Assembly (NCBI GenBank): GCA_945886995.1
Contig: CAMCZJ010000089.1
Location: forward strand, 1-11,375
Direction: 5' to 3'
From: Asaia bogorensis
GTDB lineage: Bacteria; Pseudomonadota; Alphaproteobacteria; Acetobacterales; Acetobacteraceae
DNA: 11,375 nt
Shown: in pieces, positions 1-6,713 of the stretch
Position numbering within the stretch: the first letter of the stretch is position 1
Layout: the number at the start of each line of letters is the position of its first letter
Position numbers and translations under genes: made by a program
The notes under the pieces: model-generated
The model's input: only the letters and a program-made list of their open reading frames with translations
Databases searched by the model: none
Told to the model about the DNA's origin: nothing

Positions 1-793
1 CTACTCAGTTGCGGATCGCGTCGCGACCATCACGCTTAATCGGCCGGAACGCATGAATGCCTGGTCGAGCGTGATGGAAGCCGAAACTCGCGCTGCCTTT
101 GCACTTGCTGTGGCGGATGATGCCGTGCGCGCCATTGTGCTGACCGCAACCGGCAAGGGGTTTTGCGTCGGCGCTGATGTTTCCGCCATCGCCACGCGCG
201 GCGCCGAACGCCCAACCTATGCGGGGGTGACGCCGCCGCCCGGTGAGGCGCCTCCGACTGAGGATTTCGCGCGGCGCTATTCCTATATGCTCAATATCGG
301 CAAGCCGGTGATTGCGGGCATCAATGGTGCGATGGCGGGTGTTGGTCTTTGCCTGACGCTGTTTTGCGATATCCGCTTCATGGCGGCGGGGGCGAAGCTT
401 TCAACGGCTTTTGCACGGCGCGGTCTGGTGGCTGAACATGGCAGCGCCTGGATGCTGCCGCGCCTGATCGGGCCGATGAATGCCGCTGATCTTATGCTCT
501 CTGGCCGCAGCATTACTGCGGAAGAAGCCGCAGGCATGGGGCTGGTGCGCGTGCTGCCGGCAGATGGCTTCCACGCTGCTGTGCAGGCCTACGCCGCTGA
601 TCTGGCCAATAATTGCTCGCCACGTTCCATGCGCGTCATCAAGCGGCAAATGACGCTGGCGCTGTTTCAAAACCTGTCGGAGGCGGTGGAGTTGGCTGAA
701 GTGGAACAGGATGCCACACGCGGCACGGAAGACCGGCGCGAAGGCGTCGCTGCTTTCCTTGAAAAGCGCAAACCGAATTTTACGGGGCGCTAA
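1..793 (+). CDS. Enoyl-CoA hydratase/isomerase family protein (5' end outside window)
   Basis: Crotonase-superfamily enzyme expected to act on acyl-CoA thioesters in the cytoplasm. The open frame runs in from the left edge (first full codon at base 2, reading YSVADRVATITLNRPERMNAW without the last residue), so the ATG at 53 is internal and the true start lies outside. About 263 residues are visible, close to a full family member. The CoA/oxyanion-hole signatures are present: GKGFCVGADVSA and GAMAGVGL. The active-site stretch reads RRGLVAEHGSAWMLPRLIG, not the canonical hydratase pattern with Glu before the LGxxPGAGG segment, so hydration of trans-2-enoyl-CoA is not assured; isomerase or another crotonase reaction is possible. 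The C-terminal helical part ends with a usual RREGVAAFLEKRKPNF tail. The gene converges on the methyltransferase downstream, overlapping it by 14 bp. Family is certain, exact substrate is not. Confidence 0.9.
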   Translation, partial: YSVADRVATITLNRPERMNAWSSVMEAETRAAFALAVADDAVRAIVLTATGKGFCVGADVSAIATRGAERPTYAGVTPPPGEAPPTEDFARRYSYMLNIGKPVIAGINGAMAGVGLCLTLFCDIRFMAAGAKLSTAFARRGLVAEHGSAWMLPRLIGPMNAADLMLSGRSITAEEAAGMGLVRVLPADGFHAAVQAYAADLANNCSPRSMRVIKRQMTLALFQNLSEAVELAEVEQDATRGTEDRREGVAAFLEKRKPNFTGR

Positions 794-2021
794 TCAGGAG
801 TCTATTAGTCTTTTCCATCGCGGCCACCAGCGCCTGGAATTCACGTGCGAAAACCTCTCGCGCTGTGCCATTCTGCGCCAGATCATCGCCAATCTCGCCA
901 ATGCTGCGCTTGCCATCAATGCGCGACAGGATCGCACCAGCCAAGCGCGGCAAAGGCACGGGCACGGTCAGGCCATCAAAGGTAACGCGCAACACACCAT
1001 CGCGCGGCAGGTTGGCCGCCAGCTTGGCGCCATCCAATTCACGCAGGCACGGAATGGCGGCGGGATCATCCCAGGCGGCGGTGACCATGGGCGCATCGGC
1101 ACGCACGCAATAGGCGATATGCACACCCATATTGCCGGTTATCGCCTCGGCCAAGGCCGCGCGTTCTATCGCGCCCATCGCTTCAATGCGCGGGCGCAGC
1201 TTGGGGTCGGAAAGATAGGAAAGTGGGTCGTAGCGCAGCGGTTCCACCAGGCACACAATCCGCAATCCCGCCGCTTCGATCAACGCATTGAAGGCCGGCA
1301 CGGTGAAGGCGACATCACGCGGATTCAAAAGCAAATCATAAAGCCCAGCATCGCCGCCCTTTTCATGATCCGTGATCCAGGGATTGCGCCGGAGCCAGGC
1401 TGTTTCCGGCATTTGTCGCCAGAGCCGTTTGGCCACCTCCACCCGCGCTGCCGGCGCTTCATCGGGCGGTGCCAGAAGCCTCAGCGCATCCTGCGCCATA
1501 TAAACGCCTGTGCGCCCATGCGGCGCATAGACCATGAGGCCCAAGCCACCGCCCGGCGCCAAGGCTGAAACCAGCGCGCGCAGCCCCGCCAGCGGGTCGG
1601 GCAAGTGATGCAGCACGCCGCAGCAATCAATATAGTCGAAAGGCCCAAGCGCACTACCCGGCAGGTCCAGCAGGGAGCCTTCCTGGAAAATCACATTGCC
1701 AAGCTTACGCGCCGCGACACGCGCTTCCGCCACGCGCCGCGCTGCCGCTGAACGATCAAGCCAGGTGACATCCCCCGCGCGCCCGGCATGTGTCATTTGT
1801 TGGGCGAGCATCACGGTGGCATCGCCGCTGCCCCCGCCCGCGACCAAGGCGCGCAAGGGCTGGCTGGCGGGACGGCGGGCGCCGAAAATCCAGTGATCCA
1901 CTTCCCGCAAATGGCTCGGGCTGCCGATGATCAGGCGCTTGGCCTCATCCCGAGGGTCCCGCTGGGGGTAGGGGTAGGCATCATATTGCGCGGCAAGCGC
2001 AGCATCGGCGGCGTCTTTCAT
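780..2021 (-). CDS. Class I SAM-dependent methyltransferase with extra C-terminal domain
   Basis: A 413-residue protein. The N-terminus carries a characteristic lead-in (QYDAYPYPQRDPRDEAKRL, residues 12-30) before a Rossmann methyltransferase core: motif I LVAGGGSGD (59-67), an acidic ribose-binding position in WLDRS (87-91), a FDYIDCCGVLHHLPDP block (128-143) and LAPGGGLG (154-161). This is SAM binding by family knowledge; the substrate is unknown. Residues 357-381 (IDGKRSIGEI is the core) look like a small winged-helix or PqqD-like module, which suggests peptide or protein recognition; that is inference. The start at 2021 is the only ATG before the conserved region; an AGGGG lies just two bases upstream, closer than usual. 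Its promoter would lie in the 85-bp gap shared with the divergent IalB-like gene. The stop overlaps the end of the convergent crotonase gene. Confidence 0.88.
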   Translation of the reverse strand: MKDAADAALAAQYDAYPYPQRDPRDEAKRLIIGSPSHLREVDHWIFGARRPASQPLRALVAGGGSGDATVMLAQQMTHAGRAGDVTWLDRSAAARRVAEARVAARKLGNVIFQEGSLLDLPGSALGPFDYIDCCGVLHHLPDPLAGLRALVSALAPGGGLGLMVYAPHGRTGVYMAQDALRLLAPPDEAPAARVEVAKRLWRQMPETAWLRRNPWITDHEKGGDAGLYDLLLNPRDVAFTVPAFNALIEAAGLRIVCLVEPLRYDPLSYLSDPKLRPRIEAMGAIERAALAEAITGNMGVHIAYCVRADAPMVTAAWDDPAAIPCLRELDGAKLAANLPRDGVLRVTFDGLTVPVPLPRLAGAILSRIDGKRSIGEIGDDLAQNGTAREVFAREFQALVAAMEKTNRLLISAP

Positions 2022-2106
2022 GACCCCTATCTACCAAGCCTGGGAAAAGCCGAAACCCTGGGCCTAGCGGTTGCCCCACCCCCTCAGGCTGCGTATCTAA
2101 GGCGTC

Positions 2107-2637
2107 ATGCCTCCCCTGATTCGCCTTTTGCCGCTTTGCTTGGCCCTGGCTGCCCTGCCCGCTTTGGCGCAGCAGCGCCCGGCTGCGCCCGCCCAGCCAT
2201 CTGCCCAGCCCGGGCCGCGCCCGCTGGGCACCTTCCGGGATTGGACGGCGGCGACCCATCAGGAAAACGGCCAGAAAATTTGCTACGCTTTCACCCGCGC
2301 CAGCAAGACGGAACCCAACCGCCAGGGCGTGGTGCTGACGGTGACGCATCGCCCGGGCGGGCGGGATGCGGTGGCGCTTTCGGCCGGCTATGCCTATCCG
2401 CGGAATGCGGAAGTGACAGTCGCGGTCGGGCAGACGAACCTGCCTTTCTATACCGGCGGCAATTCGGCCTTTGCGCGCGATGGCGCCGCAGCGGTGGCGG
2501 CGATGCGCGGCGGCAATCGCGCCGTGGCGCGCGGCCCTGGTGCCGGCGGGCGCGGTACCGCCAATGACCAATTCAGCCTGGCCGGCTTCGCCGCTGCCCA
2601 TGACGCGATTTCGCGTGAATGCCCGGCGCGGCGATGA
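2107..2637 (+). CDS. Secreted invasion-associated locus B (IalB) family protein
   Basis: A 176-residue protein with a clear Sec signal peptide: charged R6, hydrophobic core, and an ALA-QQ cleavage site after A21. A Pro/Ala/Gln-rich linker (22-40) follows, then the IalB-type domain beginning GTFRDWTA (41-48). Two cysteines, C59 in KICYAF and C172 near the end, could form a disulfide in the periplasm. IalB was named from Bartonella, where it is linked to erythrocyte invasion, but the family is widespread in free-living alphaproteobacteria, so a virulence role should not be inferred. It is probably a periplasmic or envelope protein of unknown function. The stop codon overlaps the likely rlmN start (ATGA), indicating translational coupling. 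The upstream spacer has only a weak AAGG ribosome-binding site. Confidence 0.82.
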   Translation: MPPLIRLLPLCLALAALPALAQQRPAAPAQPSAQPGPRPLGTFRDWTAATHQENGQKICYAFTRASKTEPNRQGVVLTVTHRPGGRDAVALSAGYAYPRNAEVTVAVGQTNLPFYTGGNSAFARDGAAAVAAMRGGNRAVARGPGAGGRGTANDQFSLAGFAAAHDAISRECPARR

Positions 2638-3803
2638 ATAGCGCTGTCCTGGACATGAACGAAGCCGAACGCGCGCGGATTTTGGCGAAGGCGGCGGCCT
2701 TTGCCCCGCCGCCTGCAACGCTACCCGATGGCAGGCGCGACCTGGTTGGCCTTTCGCGTGAGGAATTGGCTGCGGAAATGCTGGCACTCGGCGAAAAGCC
2801 GTTTCGTGCCAAGCAGCTTTGGCATTGGATCTATCATCAGGGTGAAACCGATTTCGCCCGCATGAACACCATCGCGAAGCCCATGCAGATGAAGCTTGCG
2901 GAACGCTTCGTGGTGGGCCGCCCGGAAGTGGCGACGCAGCAAGATAGCGCGGATGGCACGCGCAAATGGCTGTTCCGCTTTCGCGATCAGCAGCAGGTGG
3001 AAACCGTCTATATCCCCTCAGCCGATGAGGATCGCGGCGCGGTCTGCATTTCAACGCAAGTCGGCTGCACGCTGTCCTGCCGCTTCTGCCATACCGGGAC
3101 GCAGGCCTTGGTGCGCAATCTGGGGGCGGCGGAAATCGTCGGCCAATTCATCGCCGCGCGCGATTCCTATGGTGAATGGCCGAGCCCCAAGGATGGCACG
3201 CCGCGCCATCTTTCCAATATCGTCGTCATGGGCATGGGTGAGCCGCTCTATAATTATGAGAATGTCGCCAAGGCGCTGAAGATTGTGATGGATCATGAAG
3301 GCATTGGGCTTTCGCGCCGGCGTATCACGCTTTCGACATCTGGTGTTGTGCCGATGATGGATCGGTGTGGGGTGGAGCTGGGCGTAGGCTTGGCGGTTTC
3401 CTTGCATGCGGTCACGGATGAATTGCGGAATGAGATTGTGCCGCTCAATCGCAAATACCCGATCGCGGATCTACTGGCCGCCTGCCGACGCTATCCTGGT
3501 GCTTCCAATGCGCGGCGCATCACGTTTGAATATGTCATGCTGCGCGGCGTCAATGACAGTGAGGCTGAGGCGCGGGAATTGGTACGCTTGATCAGCGGCA
3601 TGCCAGCGAAGGTGAATTTGATTCCCTTCAACCCCTGGCCCGGCAGCCCGTACAAAACCAGCACATCGGAAGCCATTCATCGCTTCGCCGATATTCTGAA
3701 TGATGCGGGCTATGCCAGCCCCATCCGCCGCCCGCGCGGGCGCGATATTCTGGCGGCCTGTGGGCAGTTGAAGACGGAAAGTGAAAGACGGCGTAAGGCC
3801 TAG
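2634..3803 (+). CDS. rlmN: Dual-specificity 23S rRNA (A2503) / tRNA (A37) C2-methyltransferase RlmN
   Basis: Radical-SAM enzyme that puts a methyl group on C2 of A2503 in 23S rRNA and of A37 in some tRNAs, using a methyl-cysteine intermediate. From the start at 2634 it has 389 residues, normal for the family. The [4Fe-4S] cluster motif CX3CX2C is C145, C149, C152 (CTLSCRFC). The two catalytic cysteines are present: C138, seven residues before the cluster as in E. coli, and C376 in DILAACGQL. Other signatures are VVMGMGEPLYNYENV, RRITLSTSGVVP, LAVSLHA and LIPFNPWPGS. A start at 2619 is also open, but 2634 forms an ATGA overlap with the IalB stop, the usual arrangement for coupled genes. The residue after the cluster (CHTG rather than CSTA) is common in alphaproteobacteria as far as I recall. 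Confidence 0.96.
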   Translation: MNSAVLDMNEAERARILAKAAAFAPPPATLPDGRRDLVGLSREELAAEMLALGEKPFRAKQLWHWIYHQGETDFARMNTIAKPMQMKLAERFVVGRPEVATQQDSADGTRKWLFRFRDQQQVETVYIPSADEDRGAVCISTQVGCTLSCRFCHTGTQALVRNLGAAEIVGQFIAARDSYGEWPSPKDGTPRHLSNIVVMGMGEPLYNYENVAKALKIVMDHEGIGLSRRRITLSTSGVVPMMDRCGVELGVGLAVSLHAVTDELRNEIVPLNRKYPIADLLAACRRYPGASNARRITFEYVMLRGVNDSEAEARELVRLISGMPAKVNLIPFNPWPGSPYKTSTSEAIHRFADILNDAGYASPIRRPRGRDILAACGQLKTESERRRKA

Positions 3804-3822
3804 CGCCACAAGATGTTGCGCT
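3802..3822 (+). terminator. Possible weak terminator hairpin after rlmN
   Basis: AGCGC (3802-3806) pairs with GCGCT (3818-3822); after one mismatch ACA pairs with TGT around an AGA loop. The hairpin starts inside the rlmN stop codon. No T-run follows, so it may only stabilise the 3' end of the transcript, or be chance. Confidence 0.3.
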
Positions 3823-3831
3823 TCCGTAAAT

Positions 3832-3873
3832 GGCCGCCTTGAAAAGGAACAAAACAACAACCAACTGGCGGCC
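3832..3873. repeat. Imperfect inverted repeat between rlmN and the small low-GC gene
   Basis: GGCCGCC (3832-3838) and GGCGGCC (3867-3873) are perfect reverse complements. The pairing continues with TTG against CAA if two bases (CT) bulge out. The 20-odd bases between are A/C/G-rich (AAAAGGAACAAAACAACAAC). It sits at the left edge of the low-GC islet and could mark a boundary, a factor-independent structure for rlmN, or nothing. Confidence 0.35.
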
Positions 3874-3914
3874 TTAGTCGCGCATCATGCTGCGGCAGTA
3901 TGGAGAAAGTAGAT

Positions 3915-4208
3915 ATGTTAACATTTGGATGGGGGGCAGAATCGGTCCCGGATGGCTTCTCGTCATCAAGCGACCTTTATTTGATTCGCGCTAGGTGGAA
4001 TGGGCATCGTGTTTTGTGTGCGGTCCCTGAGGAAGTCATAGAGGATATCTTGCGCCTTAAGTTGCCACCCGATCAGTACGCCCTATCAGACGAAGTCACC
4101 GAGCTGCTTCGCGCAAAATTTCTGACCGTCGTGACGGAGGAAAGACTTTTATTACAGATAGGTTCAACTCAGATGCCAGGATTCATTCTATCAGTACATG
4201 ATTTCTAA
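3915..4208 (+). CDS. Small hypothetical protein, low-GC gene
   Basis: Encodes 97 residues from the ATG at 3915. This start is preferred over the in-frame ATG at 3900 because GGAG (3902-3905) lies 9 bases upstream, a good Shine-Dalgarno spacing. The protein begins MLTFGWGAESV and has no signal peptide or membrane segment. The central part (ARWNGHRVLCAVPEEVIEDI) faintly recalls the layout of DUF1488 proteins, with a strand, a buried Cys and a following helix, but I do not recognise it securely. Codon use differs from neighbours: TTA, CTA, ATA and AGG occur. A sample of 60 bases (3961-4020) has 29 G+C, against 44 of 60 in gluQ (5821-5880). It sits alone between rlmN and the convergent HNH gene, suggesting an acquired gene. 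Function unknown. Confidence 0.62.
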   Translation: MLTFGWGAESVPDGFSSSSDLYLIRARWNGHRVLCAVPEEVIEDILRLKLPPDQYALSDEVTELLRAKFLTVVTEERLLLQIGSTQMPGFILSVHDF

Positions 4209-4339
4209 GGAAGCTGGATATGCTCCATCGAATCAGTTCGTCAGATTGACGTTTCCTGAATTGTATTTGGTGGAGCTCTGGACAACAAAATCTAACGACT
4301 GATGAGGCACTGAGAACTTCCCAGAAGCGTTAGCTCGCC
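4209..4339. other. AT-rich non-coding spacer downstream of the small gene
   Basis: No gene is seen. Bases 4201-4260 contain only 25 G+C of 60, the lowest I sampled. Small inverted repeats occur: CGTCA-GAT-TGACG at 4239-4251, and CTAACG (4292-4297) with CGTTAG (4328-4333) around a 30-base loop. None has a T-run that would make a convincing terminator for either converging gene. Confidence 0.5.
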
Positions 4340-4915
4340 TCAGCTCTCCAATTCGCTGTCCCAGTACAAGTAATCCCGCCAGCTTTCATGCAAATGATTC
4401 GGCGGGAAAGACCGTCCGTTTTCCTGCAATTCCCAGCTTGTCGGCTGGCGTGGCGCCTGGCGCGGGATCATTTGGCACTCGCGCGGCAGGCGATTTCCTT
4501 TCCGCAAATTGCATGGCCCGCAGGCGGTGATCACATTATCCCAGGAAGTGCGCCCGCCGCGGGAACGCGGGATTACATGGTCAAACGTCAAATCCGGCGT
4601 GGGATAGGACCCGCCACAATACTGGCAGGCGAAGTGATCGCGCAGGAAAACATTGAAGCGGGTAAAGGCAGGGCGCCGTGCGGCGGGGATGAATTCCTTC
4701 AGCGCAATCACGCTGGGCAGGCGCAGCGCCACCGATGGCGAATGCACTTCCACATCATATTCATTCAGCACGGAAACACGGTCCAGAAAGACAGCCTTGA
4801 TCGCGTCCTGCCAGGACCAAATGGACAGAGGAAAATACGAAAGCGGACGAAAATCCGCATTCAGAACCAGCGCGGGATAGGCATGCGCCCCCGCGAAGTG
4901 ACCGCCATCTGGCAA
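4340..4915 (-). CDS. HNH endonuclease-fold protein
   Basis: A 191-residue protein with a beta-beta-alpha metal (HNH) nuclease domain in its second half: zinc-binding pairs C97-x2-C100 and C132-x2-C135, the DH pair D112-H113 in LTFDHVIPRSRGG, N127 in SWDNVI, and CNLRKG (135-140). All key HNH residues are intact, so nuclease activity is plausible. The N-terminal half (ALVLNADFRPLSYFPLS) is the conserved lead-in of a chromosomal HNH family common in alphaproteobacteria and other bacteria, whose role is not established. No restriction methyltransferase, intron or toxin partner is adjacent. The start is TTG at 4915: a GGAG lies six bases upstream and no in-frame ATG is available before the conserved region. 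It follows the esterase gene on the same strand after 139 bp of structured leader. Confidence 0.88.
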   Translation of the reverse strand: MPDGGHFAGAHAYPALVLNADFRPLSYFPLSIWSWQDAIKAVFLDRVSVLNEYDVEVHSPSVALRLPSVIALKEFIPAARRPAFTRFNVFLRDHFACQYCGGSYPTPDLTFDHVIPRSRGGRTSWDNVITACGPCNLRKGNRLPRECQMIPRQAPRQPTSWELQENGRSFPPNHLHESWRDYLYWDSELES

Positions 4916-4991
4916 GCCTCGCTCCTTTCAGCGAGGCGCCACATCATTCAGGGGCTCTGCCCGGCGGTAAAGCCCCAGATATAGTGGCGCC
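4916..4991 (-). promoter_or_regulatory. Structured leader of the HNH gene; Shine-Dalgarno sequestered in hairpin
   Basis: Read on the minus strand, an outer stem of 8 bp (bases 4984-4991 with 4935-4942, GGCGCCAC/GTGGCGCC) encloses an inner 6-bp stem (4971-4976 with 4951-4956, GGGGCT/AGCCCC). Next comes a perfect 8-bp hairpin, GCCTCGCT (4930-4937) and AGCGAGGC (4916-4923), with loop GAAAGG (4924-4929). The likely ribosome-binding site AAGGAG spans loop and stem, and the stem ends directly at the TTG start. The outer stem and this hairpin share 4935-4937, so they compete partly. The inverted repeats are visible directly; a regulatory role is inference. Confidence 0.5.
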
Positions 4992-5054
4992 GCCGCATAA
5001 TGGCGAAACTCTTGACATGCGCCGGGCTGCGCCGCAAGCCATCCGGGGCAGGTT

Positions 5055-5723
5055 TCACCCGGCTGTCATAGTCCCAAGGCATCGCGCCAGAAGCGCAGTG
5101 CCGGCGGCGAGCCCGGCATCATCCAGCCCATGGGAGAGATCAGGCCGCAGCAGCAGCTCATGCGGTACGCCTTCGGCCTGCAAAGCCCGCGCGGCCTGGC
5201 GGCTGGCCATGGCGGGCACCACCTCATCCGCTTCGCCATGCACCAGCAGCACGGGCGGGCAGGCGGTGCGTTCAGTGGCCAAGCTTTCCGGCCCTAAAAG
5301 CGCGCCAGAATAGGCCAGGATGCAGGCGGGGGCGGGCACCGCACCGCGCAGCCCGGCGAAAAGCGCGACCATGGCGCCTTGGCTGAAGCCCATCAGCGCC
5401 AACCGGTCTCCGCCAAGGCCAAGTTCTGCCAGCTTCGCGCTTGTGAAGTCCCCAAGGATGGCGGCGGCGTGGCGGAGCCCGGCTTCCATACGGGCCGGGG
5501 TGCGGTCCGTGATGTCGAACCATTGCCTACCGAAGGGGGCGCCTTGAAAGGCAAAGGGCGCATGGGGGGCGATGAACAGAGTGTGGGGCAGGGCTCCCGC
5601 CCAGACCGGGGCCAAGTCAATCAGGTCAAAGCCATCCGCGCCGACCCCATGCAGCAGCAGCATGAGCGAATCAGGCGTGCCGCCCGAAGCGGGGCCATAT
5701 TGCGGGCCTTCCAATGATGCCAT
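5055..5723 (-). CDS. Alpha/beta-hydrolase, phospholipase/carboxylesterase family
   Basis: A 222-residue serine hydrolase of the small carboxylesterase / acyl-protein-thioesterase-like group. The catalytic triad can be read: nucleophile S114 in GFSQG (112-116), D166 in HGEADEVVP, H198 in DLSHGLD. The oxyanion-hole strand is LLLHGVGADG (22-31). No signal peptide, so it is cytoplasmic and would hydrolyse short esters or lysophospholipids; the natural substrate is not predictable. The frame is open further upstream, but the ATG at 5723 is preferred because AGGGGAG lies eight bases before it and family similarity begins there. The gene is divergent from gluQ with a 53-bp spacer and is followed by the HNH gene on the same strand. 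Confidence 0.9.
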   Translation of the reverse strand: MASLEGPQYGPASGGTPDSLMLLLHGVGADGFDLIDLAPVWAGALPHTLFIAPHAPFAFQGAPFGRQWFDITDRTPARMEAGLRHAAAILGDFTSAKLAELGLGGDRLALMGFSQGAMVALFAGLRGAVPAPACILAYSGALLGPESLATERTACPPVLLVHGEADEVVPAMASRQAARALQAEGVPHELLLRPDLSHGLDDAGLAAGTALLARCLGTMTAG

Positions 5724-5776
5724 CTGGGAATCTCCCCTTGCCTGAGGTGTGCACTGCCCGCTACCCGGCGGAAGCC

Positions 5777-6628
5777 ATGGATGCAACGCCCGAAATCACG
5801 CGCTTCGCGCCAAGCCCGACGGGGTATTTGCATCTGGGCCATGCGCGCGCCGCGCTTTTCGCCTGGCGCCGTGCGCGCGCAACGGGTGGGCGGTTTTTAC
5901 TGCGGATCGAGGATATTGATACCGCGCGCTGCCGCCCGGAATATGAAGCGGCGCTTTTGGAGGATTTGCGCTGGCTGGGCCTGGAGTGGGATGGCACCCC
6001 ACGCCGGCAATCCGCGCATTTTGCCGAATATGGCGCCGCGTTGGATGGGCTGGCGGCGCGCGGCCTGACCTATCCCTGCTTTTGCACCCGCGCGGATATT
6101 GCGCGCGAAGTGGCGGCGGCGGGTGCTGCGCCACAAGGCCCGGATGGGCCGCTGTATCCGGGCATTTGTCGGGATTTGCCTGAGGCTGAGGCCGCGCGCC
6201 GCATTGCTGTGGGGCAGCCCTATGCGTTGCGGCTTAACATGCGGCGCGCGTGTGAGGCCGTGCCTGGGCCATTGCAGGCGCATGAGGAAAATGAGGGCTG
6301 GCATACATGCCGACCAGAGGTTTTCGGCGATGTGGTGTTGGGGCGGAAGGATGTGCCGGCATCCTATCATCTCTGCGTCACGCATGATGATGCGCTGCAA
6401 GGCATCACGCTGGTGACGCGCGGTGATGATCTGAAGCCGGCCACTGATTTGCATCGGCTGCTGCAGGCGCTGATGGGCTGGCCCGCGCCGCGTTATGCGC
6501 ATCATGCGCTGATGCGTGATGCGGCGGGGCGACGATTGGCAAAACGCGACGGCGCGGAAAGTCTGCGGGCGCTGCGGGAGAAGGGTGTCAGCGCCGCCGA
6601 AGTGAGGGAGATGGCGGAAGCGGACTGA
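5777..6628 (+). CDS. gluQ: Glutamyl-Q tRNA(Asp) synthetase
   Basis: A 283-residue paralogue of the catalytic domain of glutamyl-tRNA synthetase, lacking the anticodon-binding domain. The family (E. coli YadB/GluQRS) activates glutamate and attaches it to queuosine 34 of tRNA(Asp), not to the tRNA 3' end. Visible signatures: FAPSPTGYLHLGH with the HIGH motif (19-22), RIEDIDTAR (43-51), the zinc site C101-x-C103 with Y127 and C131 (LYPGIC), RGDDLKPATDLH (215-226) and the KMSKS equivalent RLAKR (253-257). The start at 5777 is chosen because family similarity begins there and GGCGGAAG lies just upstream; an earlier in-frame ATG at 5714 would overlap the divergent esterase. The stop codon directly abuts the stop codon of a cinA remnant on the other strand. 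Confidence 0.95.
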   Translation: MDATPEITRFAPSPTGYLHLGHARAALFAWRRARATGGRFLLRIEDIDTARCRPEYEAALLEDLRWLGLEWDGTPRRQSAHFAEYGAALDGLAARGLTYPCFCTRADIAREVAAAGAAPQGPDGPLYPGICRDLPEAEAARRIAVGQPYALRLNMRRACEAVPGPLQAHEENEGWHTCRPEVFGDVVLGRKDVPASYHLCVTHDDALQGITLVTRGDDLKPATDLHRLLQALMGWPAPRYAHHALMRDAAGRRLAKRDGAESLRALREKGVSAAEVREMAEAD

Positions 6629-6713
6629 TTACCCCGGTTCGCCCATCATGCGCGCACCGCCGCATTTCTGTACCGGCGCGAAAACTTCCTGCACAGCGGC
6701 TTCAATCGCGGCC
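6629..6713 (-). pseudogene. 3'-end remnant of a second cinA-like gene
   Basis: Read on the minus strand this stretch ends in a TAA stop (6629-6631) and encodes the last 27 residues of a CinA-like protein, including EAAVQEVFAPVQKCGG and MGEPG. The intact cinA at 9112-9196 encodes nearly the same tail (EAAVQEVFALMQKCGG, MGEPG). By hand count 68 of 85 bases match, rising to 36 of 37 next to the junction (6677-6713 with 9160-9196). Of 28 codons 13 differ, and 8 of these changes are silent, including TAA against TAG for stop. Homology stops being clear at about 6714, where lower-GC FkbM sequence begins. It is not expressed as a protein in this frame because an in-frame TGA lies at 6717-6719. Confidence 0.85.

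Noticed and set aside
711..1568. Plus-strand open frame of 285 codons
   Set aside because: Antisense to the methyltransferase; no recognisable motif and a His/Arg/Gln-rich composition typical of shadows.
1788..2567. Plus-strand open frame of 259 codons
   Set aside because: Overlaps the methyltransferase and the IalB-like gene in another frame; no family features.
1981..3054. Minus-strand open frame of 357 codons
   Set aside because: Antisense to the IalB-like gene and rlmN, which are both firmly supported; Arg/Pro-rich shadow.
4239..4251. Short palindrome CGTCA-GAT-TGACG
   Set aside because: Only 5 bp per arm, single copy, no T-run and no adjacent promoter; could easily be chance.
4292..4333. 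CTAACG/CGTTAG pair as possible terminal repeats of a small mobile element
   Set aside because: Arms are only 6 bp and are 30 bases apart; no target duplication or second copy in the window.
5012..5017. TTGACA resembling a sigma-70 -35 box on the plus strand
   Set aside because: No acceptable -10 hexamer follows at 16-18 bases and no plus-strand gene begins nearby.
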